64,000 nt of DNA from Candidatus Thioglobus sp. (GCA_028228555.1 JAOJBP010000006.1:1-64000), one strand, 5' to 3'; positions 9,835-22,284 are shown, numbered from the stretch's first letter. A program made the numbers and translations. Notes: generated by a model from the sequence alone, not told the origin.

Positions 9835-9922
9835 GGAGAGATGTCAGAGTGGTTTATTTTGCTCGCTTGGAAAGCGGGTGTACGGCAACGTACCGAGGGT
9901 TCGAATCCCTCTCTCTCCACCA
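9835..9922 (+). tRNA. tRNA-Ser (anticodon GGA), CCA encoded
   Basis: Type II cloverleaf. Acceptor GGAGAGA (9835-9841) pairs with TCTCTCC (9912-9918). The anticodon stem CTCGC/GCGGG encloses loop TTGGAAA, giving GGA, which reads UCC and UCU. A long variable arm GTACG/CGTAC is present, and the T-arm is GAGGG-TTCGAAT-CCCTC. The 3' CCA is genomic (9920-9922). The discriminator base before CCA is A, whereas bacterial serine tRNAs usually carry G. Confidence 0.95.
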
Positions 9923-10021
9923 AATTACTTATTGTTTTAACTTCACTTCAGACATTTATGTATTTATAAATGTCTTGAAGAATATCAAAAACTATACTCG
10001 ATTGTTATCGCAAAGGAAAAT

Positions 10022-11941
10022 ATGAATCTCACGCCAAATTTCAAACCTAAAAATATTGTGCAATCTATTGAAAGTCTTGCACAAAAAGGACTTAAGGTTG
10101 TCGCACAAGCCCAGAAGGGGGTTGATTGGGATGATGTCATCACTGCTACAGATGATTTTGAGTGTGAACTAGGCAGATTAACCAGTGTTAACTCTCATTT
10201 AAATGCTGTTATGTTTACGGATGAGTTTAATGAGCAGTACGAGCAAACTTTACCCATTATTACTAATTTTTATTCAGATATTTCTAGCAATAAAGCACTA
10301 TATACGGCTTACAAGAATCTTAAGAATACCAACCTAAATAAACAACAGCAGTATATTTTGCAAGAATCTATTGATGGATTTGAACTTTCTGGTGTGGGTT
10401 TAGAAGGGGAGGTATCTGATCGATTTAAGGCCATTAAAGAGCTCTTAAGTATTCTTAGTAATACTTTTTCAAAGCATGTATTAAAGTCTACCAATGAATG
10501 GAAAAAGACAGTTACCCTAGATATGTTAAAAGGTTATTCAGAGGTTGAACTGGCCAAAATTCAAACTGACGAGGGTTATGAGCTAAATTTACAAGTTCCT
10601 GTGTATATGGATGTGATGACTTATCTTGATAATCGTGAGTTGCGTGAAGAGGTTTATAGGGCATATGTGTCGCGTGCTTCTGAATTGGGCATTACATCAA
10701 GTGATTATGACAATAAATCCGTTATGGATGAAATCCTGACGCTAAGACAGGAAATGGCCAGCATTTTAGGGTTTGAGAATTATGCACAGCTTTCGATTGA
10801 ATCAAAAATGGTGGAAAGTGTTGAACAGATTATTGATTTTTTAATGAATTTGGTTAAATGCTCAAAGTCACAAGCGAAAGCAGAACTTGATGAGCTAACT
10901 AAGTTTGCAGGGATTGAACTCCAGCCTTGGGATTTAGGCTTTTATAGTGAGCAACTAAAAGAGCAAAAGTTTGGCTTTAAAAAGTCAGATCTTACGCCAT
11001 ATTTTCCAGAGAAAAAAGTACTAGAAGGTTTGTTTTTAACGATTGAACGCTTGTATCAAGTGAGCGTTACATCAATCAATGAAACGACGTATCATCCAGA
11101 TGTACAAGTATTAGAAATAAAAAAACAAGGTCAATTAATTGGTAAGATCTATTTAGATTTATATGCCAGAGAAGATAAACGCGGTGGTGCTTGGATGGCA
11201 GATTATCAACCTTTGACAAAGGCTGATAAGCCGATTGCATTTGTAGTATGTAATCTTAATTCGCCAAGTAAAGGCAAGCCAGCATTATTTGAATTTGATG
11301 AAATAGTAACCATTTTTCATGAGTTTGGTCATGCATTACATCATGTATTGACGAAGGTGGAATATCCTTGCGCAGCAGGTATTTCTGGCGTTCCTTGGGA
11401 TGGGGTCGAATTACCTAGCCAATATATGGAATTCTTTTGCTATGAGAAAGATGTAATTAAGCAAATGTCTGAACATATTGATACGAAAAAACCTTTGCCT
11501 GATGAGTTATACAGCAAGCTGATTGACTCTAAAAATTTCCAATCTGCAATGGGTATGTTGCGTCAATGTGAGTTCTCACTATGGGATTTGAAAACACATC
11601 TTGGTGCGGGCGATACTTACGAAGTTTTAAAAGAGGTACGTAAGCAAACAGCGATTATTCCAGCTATAGATGAAAATAGATTTTTAAATACCTTTGGGCA
11701 TATTTTTTCGGGCGGCTATGCGGCTGGCTACTTTAGCTATAAATGGGCTGAGGTTTTAGCAGCAGACGCATATTATTATGTGCAAGAAAATGGTGGTATC
11801 GGTTCTCGAGCATCTCTTGATTTCTTGCATAATATCTTAGAGAAGGGTGGAAGCCAGGACTTTATGGTTAGTTATGAAGCTTTTAGAGGTAAAAAACCAG
11901 AGATTAATGCTCTGTTACAATCAAATGGCATTGCGACTTAG
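10022..11941 (+). CDS. prlC: Oligopeptidase A (M3 family zinc metallopeptidase)
   Basis: Cytoplasmic peptidase degrading short peptides, including cleaved signal peptides. The protein is 639 aa, slightly shorter than E. coli OpdA. The zinc-binding HEFGH motif is near residue 433 with downstream Glu in the expected helix, and the family signature GYAAGYFSYKW is near the C-terminus. The start is preceded by AAAGGAAA. A 36 bp gap leads to a small membrane protein gene that probably shares the transcript. Confidence 0.93.
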   Translation: MNLTPNFKPKNIVQSIESLAQKGLKVVAQAQKGVDWDDVITATDDFECELGRLTSVNSHLNAVMFTDEFNEQYEQTLPIITNFYSDISSNKALYTAYKNLKNTNLNKQQQYILQESIDGFELSGVGLEGEVSDRFKAIKELLSILSNTFSKHVLKSTNEWKKTVTLDMLKGYSEVELAKIQTDEGYELNLQVPVYMDVMTYLDNRELREEVYRAYVSRASELGITSSDYDNKSVMDEILTLRQEMASILGFENYAQLSIESKMVESVEQIIDFLMNLVKCSKSQAKAELDELTKFAGIELQPWDLGFYSEQLKEQKFGFKKSDLTPYFPEKKVLEGLFLTIERLYQVSVTSINETTYHPDVQVLEIKKQGQLIGKIYLDLYAREDKRGGAWMADYQPLTKADKPIAFVVCNLNSPSKGKPALFEFDEIVTIFHEFGHALHHVLTKVEYPCAAGISGVPWDGVELPSQYMEFFCYEKDVIKQMSEHIDTKKPLPDELYSKLIDSKNFQSAMGMLRQCEFSLWDLKTHLGAGDTYEVLKEVRKQTAIIPAIDENRFLNTFGHIFSGGYAAGYFSYKWAEVLAADAYYYVQENGGIGSRASLDFLHNILEKGGSQDFMVSYEAFRGKKPEINALLQSNGIAT

Positions 11942-11977
11942 GTACAATGTTTTTTTATTTAATTTTAGGAGTGAGCA

Positions 11978-12193
11978 ATGATTAAGTTTATTTTAAGCGT
12001 TATTATTATTTTGGCATTAATTGGTGGCGCAGTTCAGTTTGTTTCTACCGCAGAAAGTTGGGCGCTTGTTGTTAACAAAGAAACTGTTTTGAGCAGTGTT
12101 CAAAATGGCGCTATGGTTATTGTTGAATTTATTCAAGAGTTAGTTGCTGATGCAGACCAAATTAAAGGTGTAGATCTTACAGTTGGTAAGTAA
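11978..12193 (+). CDS. Small single-span membrane protein, unknown function
   Basis: 71 aa with an N-terminal hydrophobic helix (residues 3-22, FILSVIIILALIGGAVQF) and a mildly acidic C-terminal part with a second amphipathic segment (MVIVEFIQELV). TTTAGGAGTG precedes the ATG at good distance, and a terminator follows immediately, so it looks like a real, expressed gene co-transcribed with prlC. No family recognised; function unknown. Confidence 0.7.
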   Translation: MIKFILSVIIILALIGGAVQFVSTAESWALVVNKETVLSSVQNGAMVIVEFIQELVADADQIKGVDLTVGK

Positions 12194-12213
12194 TCTTTAA
12201 AGTCTGTTAGTAA

Positions 12214-12244
12214 AAATGCCCAACTAGATGTTGGGCATTTTTTT
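12214..12244 (+). terminator. Strong, probably bidirectional terminator
   Basis: AAATGCCCAAC (12214-12224) and GTTGGGCATTT (12230-12240) form an 11-bp stem with a 5-nt loop, followed by T residues; A residues on the 5' side allow function on the minus strand too. It separates convergent genes (small membrane protein and fabF). Confidence 0.9.
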
Positions 12245-13481
12245 ATATTTTTGAAAGTAAGATACTGCCGTTGGTTCCGCCAAATCCAAAGGAATTGGAT
12301 ATGGCATGCTCAATTGGCATTTGTCTTGCCTCATTGGCGCAATAATCTAGGTCGCAATTTTCATCTTGGTTGAAAATGTTAATAGTTGGTGGCACAACTT
12401 GATCTTGAATGGCTAAAGCGGTAAAAATAGCTTCAATGCCGCCTGCTGCTCCGAGTAAGTGTCCAGTCATGGATTTGGTAGAGCTCATAACTAAATTATA
12501 AGCGTGATCACCCAAAGCTAATTTAGCTGCATCTGTTTCTGCTTGATCTCCAGCAGGAGTAGAAGTACCATGTGCATTGATGTAGTCAATTTCATCGGCA
12601 TTGACGCTTGCATTTCTCATGGCATTTTTCATACAGCGCGCTGCACCTTCACCACCTTTTGAGGGTAATGTCATATGATAGGCATCACCACTCATACCAT
12701 ATCCAGTAACTTCAGCATAAATTTTAGCGCCACGTGCTTTAGCATGCTCATATTCTTCAAGAACTACAACACCTGCGCCATCACCAAGAACAAATCCATC
12801 ACGATCTTTATCCCAAGGGCGAGAGGCGGTTGCTGGATCATCGTTGCGAGTTGATAGAGCGCGTGCTGCAGCAAAACCACCTAAACCACAATTAGTAGTT
12901 GACATTTCAGCACCACCAGCGATCATTACATCAGCATCGCCATATTCTATTAAGCGCGATGCATCTCCAATATTATGTGTACCTGTTGTACAAGCGGTAA
13001 CAATCGCAAAATTTGGACCTTTAAGACCATATTTAATAGATAAGTTACCAGAAATCATATTGATGATAGAAGAGGGGACAAAGAAAGGAGAGATGCGTCT
13101 AGCGCCCTTTTCTCTGAAGAGGTCGACAGTATTTTCAATAGTGCCTATGCCACCAATACCGGCACCAATGGCTATACCGATACGCTCAGAGTTTTCTTCT
13201 GTAACTTCAATGCCACAATCTTCAAAGGCTTGAATGCCAGCAGCCATACCATAATGAATAAAAGTATCCATTTTTTTGGCTTCTTTAGGCGTTAGATAAT
13301 CAGAAATTTCAAAATTCTTAACAGAGCCACCAAATTTTACTGACTGGCCTTCGGTGTCAATATTTGTCAAAGGGTTGATACCAGATTTTCCTGCTAAGAT
13401 ATTTTTCCAAGATTCTTCAACCGTATTCCCAACAGGAGACACAATACCCATACCAGTAATTACAACTCTTCTTTTGTTCAT
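12243..13481 (-). CDS. fabF: 3-oxoacyl-ACP synthase II
   Basis: Condensing enzyme elongating acyl-ACP with malonyl-ACP in type II fatty acid synthesis. The protein is 412 aa. The Cys-His-His triad is Cys164 (TACTTGTH), His304 (NAHGTSTP) and His341 ([11 protein letters not shown]). It lies 79 bp downstream of acpP, with an imperfect attenuator-like terminator between them, the usual arrangement giving more ACP than FabF. Confidence 0.96.
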   Translation of the reverse strand: MNKRRVVITGMGIVSPVGNTVEESWKNILAGKSGINPLTNIDTEGQSVKFGGSVKNFEISDYLTPKEAKKMDTFIHYGMAAGIQAFEDCGIEVTEENSERIGIAIGAGIGGIGTIENTVDLFREKGARRISPFFVPSSIINMISGNLSIKYGLKGPNFAIVTACTTGTHNIGDASRLIEYGDADVMIAGGAEMSTTNCGLGGFAAARALSTRNDDPATASRPWDKDRDGFVLGDGAGVVVLEEYEHAKARGAKIYAEVTGYGMSGDAYHMTLPSKGGEGAARCMKNAMRNASVNADEIDYINAHGTSTPAGDQAETDAAKLALGDHAYNLVMSSTKSMTGHLLGAAGGIEAIFTALAIQDQVVPPTINIFNQDENCDLDYCANEARQMPIEHAISNSFGFGGTNGSILLSKI

Positions 13482-13505
13482 AATATAACTTTTTTAAAAA
13501 TAAAA

Positions 13506-13536
13506 AAGGCGCTTTCTTCTTAGAAGTAAGCGCCTT
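13506..13536 (-). terminator. Terminator/attenuator between acpP and fabF
   Basis: On the minus strand AAGGCGCTT pairs with AAGCGCCTT across an internal region that can extend the stem, followed by a T-run (complement of 13502-13507). Likely partial, lowering fabF expression relative to acpP. Confidence 0.75.
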
Positions 13537-13560
13537 GTTGTTTAGCAAGCTAAACGGAAA

Positions 13561-13788
13561 TTACAAATTGTTGTTAACGTAATCAATTGCTTGCTGAACC
13601 GTTGTAATGTTTTCTGCCTGATCATCAGGAATCTCACAGTCAAACTCCTCTTCAAGAGACATTACTAATTCAACAGTATCTAGAGAGTCTGCACCTAAAT
13701 CATCAATAAATGAGGCGTTGTTATCAATATCACCACTTACGTCTAATTGTTCAGATACAACTTTTTTAACTCTTTCTTCGATGCTCAT
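13561..13788 (-). CDS. acpP: Acyl carrier protein
   Basis: Small acidic carrier (75 aa) that holds growing fatty acyl chains on a phosphopantetheine arm attached at Ser35 in the [10 protein letters not shown] motif. The normal ACP length, very acidic composition and position just upstream of fabF make this the fatty-acid ACP. A ribosome site (AGGAAA) precedes the ATG. An AT-rich promoter region lies between it and queC. Confidence 0.97.
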   Translation of the reverse strand: MSIEERVKKVVSEQLDVSGDIDNNASFIDDLGADSLDTVELVMSLEEEFDCEIPDDQAENITTVQQAIDYVNNNL

Positions 13789-13873
13789 TTGTAATTTCCT
13801 GTTTTGGTTTAATTAAGTTATTATTTTATCGATTATTGACTATAAAACAAGGCTAAATTGTAAAAAAAATGAA

Positions 13874-14560
13874 TTAGGTTTGATAGCGAGTTGGGTCGGC
13901 TATTTTTGCTTCTTGAAAGCCTAGTTTTCGATATTCACAAGCATCACAAACCCCGCAAGCTTCTCCCTTTGCGTTAGCTTGATAACAAGTGGTGGTGTTA
14001 GCATAATCAATGCCTAATGCTACTCCTTGCTGAATAATCTGAGCTTTGTTAAGATTTATTAAAGGGGTTTGTATGTTAATTTTTTGCCCTTCAACACCTT
14101 GCTTAGTAGCAAGGTTTGCCATAGTTTCAAAAGCATCAATGTACTCTTGTCTGCAATCTGGATAACCAGAATAGTCTAATGCATTGACACCAATGAAGAT
14201 ATTTTGACAATCAAGCACTTCAGCCCAAGCAAGTGCATACGATAAGAGAATAGTATTTCGTGCTGGTACATAAGTAATTGGTATTTCATCACTTTTTACA
14301 AAATCAGGCACATCAATGCTTTCATCTGTTAAAGCAGAGCCACCAATATCTGATAAAGATATCTTCATAACTCGATGCTCTGATGCGTTAAATTCTTTAG
14401 CGATTCTAGCAGCAGCGTCTAATTCTGATTTTTGTTTTTGACCATAGTCAAAGCTTAGTGCGAAGCAATTATAGCCATGAGATTTTGCAATAGCGAGTGT
14501 TGTAGTGGAGTCAAGCCCACCAGATAAAAGTATGACAGCTTTTTTTTTGGTATTAGACAT
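13874..14560 (-). CDS. queC: 7-cyano-7-deazaguanine (preQ0) synthase
   Basis: ATP-dependent enzyme of queuosine synthesis converting 7-carboxy-7-deazaguanine to preQ0. The PP-loop SGGLDS is at residues 13-18 counted from the ATG. A zinc site of clustered cysteines lies near the C-terminus ([17 protein letters not shown]). I choose the ATG at 14560 (MSNTKKK) over an in-frame TTG six bases upstream; the ATG overlaps the parE stop by 8 bp, implying coupling. The product is 228 aa. Confidence 0.94.
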   Translation of the reverse strand: MSNTKKKAVILLSGGLDSTTTLAIAKSHGYNCFALSFDYGQKQKSELDAAARIAKEFNASEHRVMKISLSDIGGSALTDESIDVPDFVKSDEIPITYVPARNTILLSYALAWAEVLDCQNIFIGVNALDYSGYPDCRQEYIDAFETMANLATKQGVEGQKINIQTPLINLNKAQIIQQGVALGIDYANTTTCYQANAKGEACGVCDACEYRKLGFQEAKIADPTRYQT

Positions 14561-16436
14561 TAGCAAGATTACCTTTTTCTTCTAGCCACTTCTTACGATC
14601 ACTGGCGCGTTTTTTACTAAGTAGCATGTCCATAGTTTGCTCAACTTGCAATGGATTGTCCAATGTTAGCTGGATAAGACGCCTGGTATCAGGCAGCATG
14701 GTTGTTTCTCTTAACTGTGAAGGGTTCATTTCACCCAGCCCCTTGAAACGCTGTACTTGAATTTTGACACGCTTATTCTCTTGTTCAATCTTACGAATAA
14801 TTGCGTCACGTTCGCCATCATCCAAAGCATAGTAGACTTGCTTACCTGCATCGACACGATATAAAGGCGGCATGGCAACATAAATGTGACCTTCTTTAAC
14901 CAATTTAGGAAAATGCTTAACAAATAATGTGCAAATGAGCGTGGCAATATGAGCGCCATCAGAGTCAGCATCAGCCAAGATGCAGATTTTTCCATATCTA
15001 AGATTTGATAAATCTTGACAATTAGGCTCCAGACCAATAGCAACACTAATATCATGAATTTCATTACTAGATAAAACTTGGTCAGAATCAACTTCCCAAG
15101 TGTTTAGTATTTTACCTCTGAGTGGCAAGATGGCTTGATACTCTTTATCTCGAGCTTGTTTAGCAGAACCGCCAGCTGAATCACCTTCCACTAAGAATAC
15201 TTCAGTTTGGGTTAAATCGGTGCTGGTGCAGTCAGAGAGTTTTCCAGGAAGGGCGGGACCACTAACAATCTTTTTACGAATAATTTTCTTGTTAGTCTTA
15301 AGGCGTGTTTGAGCATTTAAGATTGCCAATTGAGCAATTTGTTCAGCAACATCGGTATGCTTGTTAAGCCACAAACTAAAGGCATCTTTAGCAACATTAG
15401 CTACAAAAGCTGCACACTCTCTAGAAGAAAGTCTTTCTTTAGTTTGACCTGAAAACTGAGGATCTAAAATTTTTATTGAAAGCACGTAAGCAATTCTTTG
15501 CCAAACATCATCTGGAGTCAGTTTAATGTTTTTTGGAATTAGATCTCTAAATTCACAAAACTCTTTAAGTGCATCTGTTAAACCTGAGCGCAATCCATTA
15601 ACATGAGTACCACCATTGATAGTAGGGATGAGGTTGACATAGCTTTCTGCAACGACATTGGTATTGTATTGGGTCCATGCAAGTGAGCAGTTGAGCTGTT
15701 GTTCCTCAGAAGTAAAATCTACCACAAAAGGTTTTTCTGGTAAGTTATCAAGCCCATCTAAAGCCATTGCAAGATAGTCTTTTAAACCTTCTTGATACAT
15801 CCATTTATCAGTTGTATCATCAATTTCATTATAAAAATTGACCTCTAATCCAGGGCACAAAACAGCTTTTGAGCGTAAATTATGACGCAGTTTAGAAGCT
15901 GAAAATTTGACCATATCAAAAAACTGGGCATCTGGTGTAAATTTAACCTTAGTACCTGTATTTCGCTTTCCAACTGTTGCAATAACTTCTAACTCAGTTT
16001 TTTTAGACCCACTTGCAAAGCTAATATAATGCTCTTTAGCATCACGTTTAATCCAAATCTCAACCAAAGTTGATAGGGCGTTAACCACTGAAATACCCAC
16101 ACCATGTAAGCCACCAGAAAACTGATAAGAATCATTTGAAAACTTACCACCAGCGTGTAATTTAGTCAAAATCACTTCTACACCTGATTGACCTTCACCT
16201 GCATGAATATCAACAGGCATTCCTCGACCATTGTCTTCGACAGAAAGAGAGCCGTCTTTGTAAAGAACAACGCTAATTTTATTTGCATGACCCGCAACCG
16301 CTTCATCAACACTATTATCAATCACTTCTTGAGCTAGATGATTTGGTCGCTCAGTTTCGGTGTACATACCCGGTCGTTTTCTAACAGGTTCTAATCCTGT
16401 TAAAACCTCGATCGAGGAGGAATTATAATCACTCAT
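14553..16436 (-). CDS. parE: DNA topoisomerase IV subunit B
   Basis: ATPase subunit of topoisomerase IV, which decatenates daughter chromosomes. A GHKL ATPase domain is at the N-terminus ([29 protein letters not shown]) and a TOPRIM domain is central ([24 protein letters not shown]). Length and the [11 protein letters not shown] segment match ParE rather than GyrB. The start is set at ATG 16436 (MSDYNSSS), aligning with E. coli ParE; a TTG 15 bp upstream is less likely. The product is 627 aa. It overlaps queC. parC is not in the window. Confidence 0.95.
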   Translation of the reverse strand: MSDYNSSSIEVLTGLEPVRKRPGMYTETERPNHLAQEVIDNSVDEAVAGHANKISVVLYKDGSLSVEDNGRGMPVDIHAGEGQSGVEVILTKLHAGGKFSNDSYQFSGGLHGVGISVVNALSTLVEIWIKRDAKEHYISFASGSKKTELEVIATVGKRNTGTKVKFTPDAQFFDMVKFSASKLRHNLRSKAVLCPGLEVNFYNEIDDTTDKWMYQEGLKDYLAMALDGLDNLPEKPFVVDFTSEEQQLNCSLAWTQYNTNVVAESYVNLIPTINGGTHVNGLRSGLTDALKEFCEFRDLIPKNIKLTPDDVWQRIAYVLSIKILDPQFSGQTKERLSSRECAAFVANVAKDAFSLWLNKHTDVAEQIAQLAILNAQTRLKTNKKIIRKKIVSGPALPGKLSDCTSTDLTQTEVFLVEGDSAGGSAKQARDKEYQAILPLRGKILNTWEVDSDQVLSSNEIHDISVAIGLEPNCQDLSNLRYGKICILADADSDGAHIATLICTLFVKHFPKLVKEGHIYVAMPPLYRVDAGKQVYYALDDGERDAIIRKIEQENKRVKIQVQRFKGLGEMNPSQLRETTMLPDTRRLIQLTLDNPLQVEQTMDMLLSKKRASDRKKWLEEKGNLANV

Positions 16437-16476
16437 ATTGTAGTTACCCAAGGATATATTTGCTAAGTATCATACC

Positions 16477-16505
16477 AAAAAAAAGCCCCAAAAAATGGGG
16501 CTTTT
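16477..16505 (-). terminator. Terminator downstream of groEL
   Basis: AAAAGCCCC (16481-16489) and GGGGCTTTT (16497-16505) form a 9-bp stem; on the minus strand it is followed by a T-run. It ends the groES-groEL transcript before parE. Confidence 0.9.
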
Positions 16506-16526
16506 ATCAGCTTTAAAAAATGATTG

Positions 16527-18454
<1,928 letters not shown>

Positions 18455-18503
18455 TTTTTTCTCCTAGTAAATAATAAATGATTAGGTAATTCTACCTTTC
18501 AAA

Positions 18504-18533
18504 CTATGTAGTGTTGTTTTTTGGCTTATCAAG
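18504..18533 (-). promoter_or_regulatory. Possible sigma-32-like promoter of groESL
   Basis: On the minus strand CTTGATA (complement of 18527-18533) is followed after 15 bp by CTACATAG (complement of 18504-18511). This partly fits the heat-shock pattern CTTGAAA/CCCCATNT. The -10 match is weak, so it is tentative. Confidence 0.4.
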
Positions 18534-18601
18534 TCTTTAGATGTAATAATATAATTTAATAATTAAATAACTTCTTTAAAAAAAATTAAATAAAGTAATT
18601 C

Positions 18602-19453
18602 CTAAGAAAATACAATCGTTTTATTATTACAAACTAACACCCGATCTTCTAAGTGGTATTTCAAGCCTTTAGCGAGTGTAATTTTTTCAACGTCTTGGCC
18701 CATTTTTTTCATATCATCAGCACTATCTGCATGATCGACACGAACAACATCTTGCTCAATAATCGGGCCTTCATCTAAATCAGCTGTCACATAATGACAA
18801 GTAGCACCAATTAGTTTTACACCTCGTCCAGCAGCACGCTCATAAGGATTGGCGCCAACAAATGATGGCAAAAATGAATGATGAATATTAATAATTTTGC
18901 CACTATATTCAACACACATCTCTTCTGGAATGATTTGCATATAACGTGCAAGAACAATAACATCTGGATTAAAACTATCGACCATTTTCATCATTTTGTT
19001 CATGTCAGCCTCTTTTGTGTCTTGACTGATACTGACTTTTTTAAACGCCACATCATACCAACTGGCAAGTTTAGATAATCTGTTATGATTGGATAAAACA
19101 CCAACAATTTCGCCTTCAAGTTCGTTTTCATGGCCTCGATGCAAAAGATCTGCCACACAATGTGATGCCTTAGACCCCATAACCAATATACGTTTAAGCT
19201 GCGCTGCATCACTAAGCTGCCACACCATATTACACTGATCAGCTAAAACTGAAAATGCATTTCTAAAGTCATCCAAAGAACAAGAAATAGAGTTTGACTC
19301 AATCTCAATACGCATAAAGAAATGCTGGTTTTGCTCATCTAAATGATGGTGCGCCTCTTTAATATTGCCGTTATATTCAAGAATAAACTGACTTACAATA
19401 GCCACCAATCCATGAGTGTCTGGGCAAGAAATCAATAATCGATAAACGCTCAT
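18602..19453 (-). CDS. purU: Formyltetrahydrofolate deformylase
   Basis: Hydrolyses 10-formyl-THF to formate and THF, balancing one-carbon pools and feeding purine synthesis. The protein is 283 aa: an N-terminal ACT domain (residues about 4-85, starting with SCPDTHGLVA), then a formyltransferase-like catalytic domain with HHSFLPSFVGANPY. It overlaps the argJ stop by 4 bp, so the two are co-transcribed. Confidence 0.94.
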   Translation of the reverse strand: MSVYRLLISCPDTHGLVAIVSQFILEYNGNIKEAHHHLDEQNQHFFMRIEIESNSISCSLDDFRNAFSVLADQCNMVWQLSDAAQLKRILVMGSKASHCVADLLHRGHENELEGEIVGVLSNHNRLSKLASWYDVAFKKVSISQDTKEADMNKMMKMVDSFNPDVIVLARYMQIIPEEMCVEYSGKIINIHHSFLPSFVGANPYERAAGRGVKLIGATCHYVTADLDEGPIIEQDVVRVDHADSADDMKKMGQDVEKITLAKGLKYHLEDRVLVCNNKTIVFS

Positions 19454-20634
19454 GTACGATACTCTGCATTAATCTTTATATAATCATAAGAAAAATCAGT
19501 AGTCCAAACGCTTTCTTGTATATTACTATTACCAATTTCAATGGTAATTACAATATCTGTCTTTTGCATTTGCGCACTACCCAATGCTTCTGTATAAGCA
19601 GGATCTGGTTCACCTAATTTAACGATACTCACCTGATTCAAATAGATGTTAATATCTTCAATGTTTAGCTGTTTAATGTTCGCCCTACCAACCGCTGCCA
19701 AAATTCGACCCCAGTTTGCATCGCTTGCAAATAAGGCTGTTTTAACCAACGGAGAGTGGGCCACTGTATAAGCCACTTCTAAACAATCTTCATTACTCGA
19801 TCCGCCTTTAACGCGTATCTCAACAAATTTAGTTGCCCCTTCACCATCTTTAATAATTTGATGCGCTAAAGATTTAGTCACTTCATAAAGTGCACTTTGA
19901 AATTCCTCTTTGCAATCAGCAAGATTAACATCACTTGCTCCTGTTGCACTGAGCGTACAAGCATCATTCGTAGAGGTGTCGCCATCAACGGTAATTCGAT
20001 TAAAAGACTGATTAGTCGCCTGGGTTAAACAAGCTTGCAACTGATTTTGAGTCGCCTTAATATCAGTAAAAACGAAACTTAGCATAGTGGCCATATTAGG
20101 ACGGATCATGCCTGAACCTTTAGCAATGCCACTAATAGTAACCGTTTGCCCAGCCACATCGAATGTCTTGGAATGAGTTTTTTCTAATAAATCTGTGGTT
20201 AGTATGCCTTTGGCCACCTTATCCATAGCGTCTTCTGATAACTGGGCAGCCACACTTGGAATGCCTACTTCAAACTTGGATAAATCAAGCTGCTGGCCAA
20301 TCACACCCGTTGAAAAAGGCAATACTTGTTCTGTTTTAATATTTAGCTCATTAGCTAATAGCTCACACGTGTTAAGCGTATTTTCCAAACCTTGCACACC
20401 CGTACCCGCATTCGCATTGCCACTATTAATTAAAAAGGCTAATGGAGATTGCTGTAAGTGATTTTTGGCGACCAATACGGGAGCAGCACAAAATACATTT
20501 TGCGTAAATACTGCTGCTGTTGCAGAGCCTTTGGTAAGTGAGACAATGGATAAATCCAAGGCGTCATTATTTTTAATATGCGCATTAATTGCACCGAAAA
20601 TTACGCCCTTGACCTTTAATAATGCTTGACTCAT
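19450..20634 (-). CDS. argJ: Bifunctional ornithine acetyltransferase/N-acetylglutamate synthase
   Basis: Recycles the acetyl group in arginine biosynthesis (acetylornithine plus glutamate to ornithine plus acetylglutamate). The protein is 394 aa. The precursor autocleaves before Thr183 in the MATMLSF motif, giving alpha and beta chains; GSGMIRPNM just before it is intact. First gene of an argJ-purU pair; upstream lies the terminator of the iron transporter operon. Confidence 0.95.
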   Translation of the reverse strand: MSQALLKVKGVIFGAINAHIKNNDALDLSIVSLTKGSATAAVFTQNVFCAAPVLVAKNHLQQSPLAFLINSGNANAGTGVQGLENTLNTCELLANELNIKTEQVLPFSTGVIGQQLDLSKFEVGIPSVAAQLSEDAMDKVAKGILTTDLLEKTHSKTFDVAGQTVTISGIAKGSGMIRPNMATMLSFVFTDIKATQNQLQACLTQATNQSFNRITVDGDTSTNDACTLSATGASDVNLADCKEEFQSALYEVTKSLAHQIIKDGEGATKFVEIRVKGGSSNEDCLEVAYTVAHSPLVKTALFASDANWGRILAAVGRANIKQLNIEDINIYLNQVSIVKLGEPDPAYTEALGSAQMQKTDIVITIEIGNSNIQESVWTTDFSYDYIKINAEYRT

Positions 20635-20640
20635 GATCGA

Positions 20641-20664
20641 AAAAAAATCCTTAATAATTAAGGG
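20641..20664 (-). terminator. Terminator of the iron transporter operon
   Basis: CCTTAAT-A-ATTAAGG (20649-20663) is followed on the minus strand by eight T residues (complement of the A-run at 20641-20647 and before). The loop is tight, but the T-run is good. It lies between fbpB and argJ. Confidence 0.7.
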
Positions 20665-20676
20665 TATTTTACTGAC

Positions 20677-22284
20677 TTACGAAGTTTTTGAAGATTTTTT
20701 ATCCAGATATTGAAAAACACTCATAAGAATTGCGCCAAACACAACCATAATAAGTGCCGGAACAGCGGCGCGCTCATATAAACCTTCAGCACTGAGCTCA
20801 TAAACTTGAATAGCCAATGTATCCCAGCCAAATGGACGCAGCAAATACGTAGCCGGTAACTCTTTCATCACATCAACAGCTACTAACAAACCTCCTGCCA
20901 GAATCCCCGGCGTCATCATCGGCAGATATACTTGCCAAATAAGCCTTGGACGCGACGCCCCTAAAAGCCTTGCACTTTGAGTAAACACAGGTTTAATTTG
21001 CTGAGCTGATGCATCAATCGAACTATAAGCAATGGCCATAAATCGAGACACATAAGCAAAAATCAACAAAGCAATAGATCCAAAAATAAGATGATTAACG
21101 CTCTCACCACCCAGCTGGATATTAATCTCCGATATTTGATTAACACCATACAACAGCCCAACTGCCATTACTGAGCCGGGCAGAGCGTAGCCCAATGTTG
21201 CTAATCGAATCACACTTTGAAGCCAAATATTGCCTCGCTTGCATCCTCCAGGGAGCGCTAATATTGTAGCAATCGCAACAGTTATTAACACAGCAGAGAG
21301 GGTTAAAATAGAAGTTGAGGCTATCAAATCAAGGTATTTAGAGCTCCATTCTTCACCAATCGATGACCAGCCCCAAATTAATAGCTGCAACATTGGCATG
21401 GTAAAAGACAGCATAAATATGCTAAAAACAAAAAAACTAATCAACCAGGCAGCAACACCTCTTGCTTGATAAGGTTTTTTATTGAGTATATCTGCTGAAT
21501 AATATTTAGCTTGACCGCGCGCTTTTTTCTCAAAATAAATAAAGAAGAATGCCACCAAGACTAATAATGATGCCAACTGCGCCGCAACCTCAATTGAGCG
21601 AAAATCAACCCAAGCAGAATAAATAGCGGTTGTAAATGTGTCATAATTAAACAAACTCACAACGCCAAAATCAGCCAAGGTTTCCATCAGCGTTACTAGT
21701 AGTCCTGCTGCTACTGCTGGCCTAGCCAATGGCAAAGAAATTTTAAAGAAAACTCGAATAGGCCCCGCACCGAGCAATTGCCCTGCCTCAATCATGTTGA
21801 TTTTTTGGCGCTTGAATGATGCCCTAGTCATCATATAAACATAGGGGTAAAACACCAAGACAAACGTTAATATAATGGCCCATGAGCCAGCACGAATATC
21901 AAACCCTGGCAAGCCTAAAGCTTCGCGCATCCAAACTTGAGCATAGCCTGAATAGTCAAACACACCCAAATATACAAAAGCCAAAACATAAGCAGGAATA
22001 GCAAAAGGCAAAAACAGTGCCCATTCTAACCAACGCCTGCCTGGAAACTCAACCATCACCACCAAATAAGCTAATATCGTACCTAGCAATGTTACACCAA
22101 CACCAACACCTAGCAACAAAATAATGGTTGAGCTGATTAAATTTGGCAATAAATTTTGTGAAAAATGCGGCCAAAGCTCCTGTTCAGGCAAAGCCCAAGA
22201 AAATGCCACCACAAAAATTGGCATTGCCACTACTAAAGCTAGCAGGCTAATCCAAATTTTTGAGCTAAGACAGTATTTTTTCAA
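20677..22284 (-). CDS. fbpB: Ferric iron ABC transporter permease (two fused MetI-type domains)
   Basis: Inner-membrane permease for Fe3+ uptake, partner of the periplasmic FbpA and ATPase FbpC encoded upstream. The protein is 535 aa with about 12 hydrophobic segments arranged as two homologous permease units. Each carries an EAA-like cytoplasmic loop (EAGQLLGAGPIRVFFKI near residue 180; QSARLLGASRPRLIWQV in the second half). This fused form is typical of FbpB/ThiP-type permeases. It is last in the operon, 84 bp after fbpA with a weak terminator in between. Iron specificity is inferred from FbpA and the Fur boxes. Confidence 0.9.
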   Translation of the reverse strand: MKKYCLSSKIWISLLALVVAMPIFVVAFSWALPEQELWPHFSQNLLPNLISSTIILLLGVGVGVTLLGTILAYLVVMVEFPGRRWLEWALFLPFAIPAYVLAFVYLGVFDYSGYAQVWMREALGLPGFDIRAGSWAIILTFVLVFYPYVYMMTRASFKRQKINMIEAGQLLGAGPIRVFFKISLPLARPAVAAGLLVTLMETLADFGVVSLFNYDTFTTAIYSAWVDFRSIEVAAQLASLLVLVAFFFIYFEKKARGQAKYYSADILNKKPYQARGVAAWLISFFVFSIFMLSFTMPMLQLLIWGWSSIGEEWSSKYLDLIASTSILTLSAVLITVAIATILALPGGCKRGNIWLQSVIRLATLGYALPGSVMAVGLLYGVNQISEINIQLGGESVNHLIFGSIALLIFAYVSRFMAIAYSSIDASAQQIKPVFTQSARLLGASRPRLIWQVYLPMMTPGILAGGLLVAVDVMKELPATYLLRPFGWDTLAIQVYELSAEGLYERAAVPALIMVVFGAILMSVFQYLDKKSSKTS

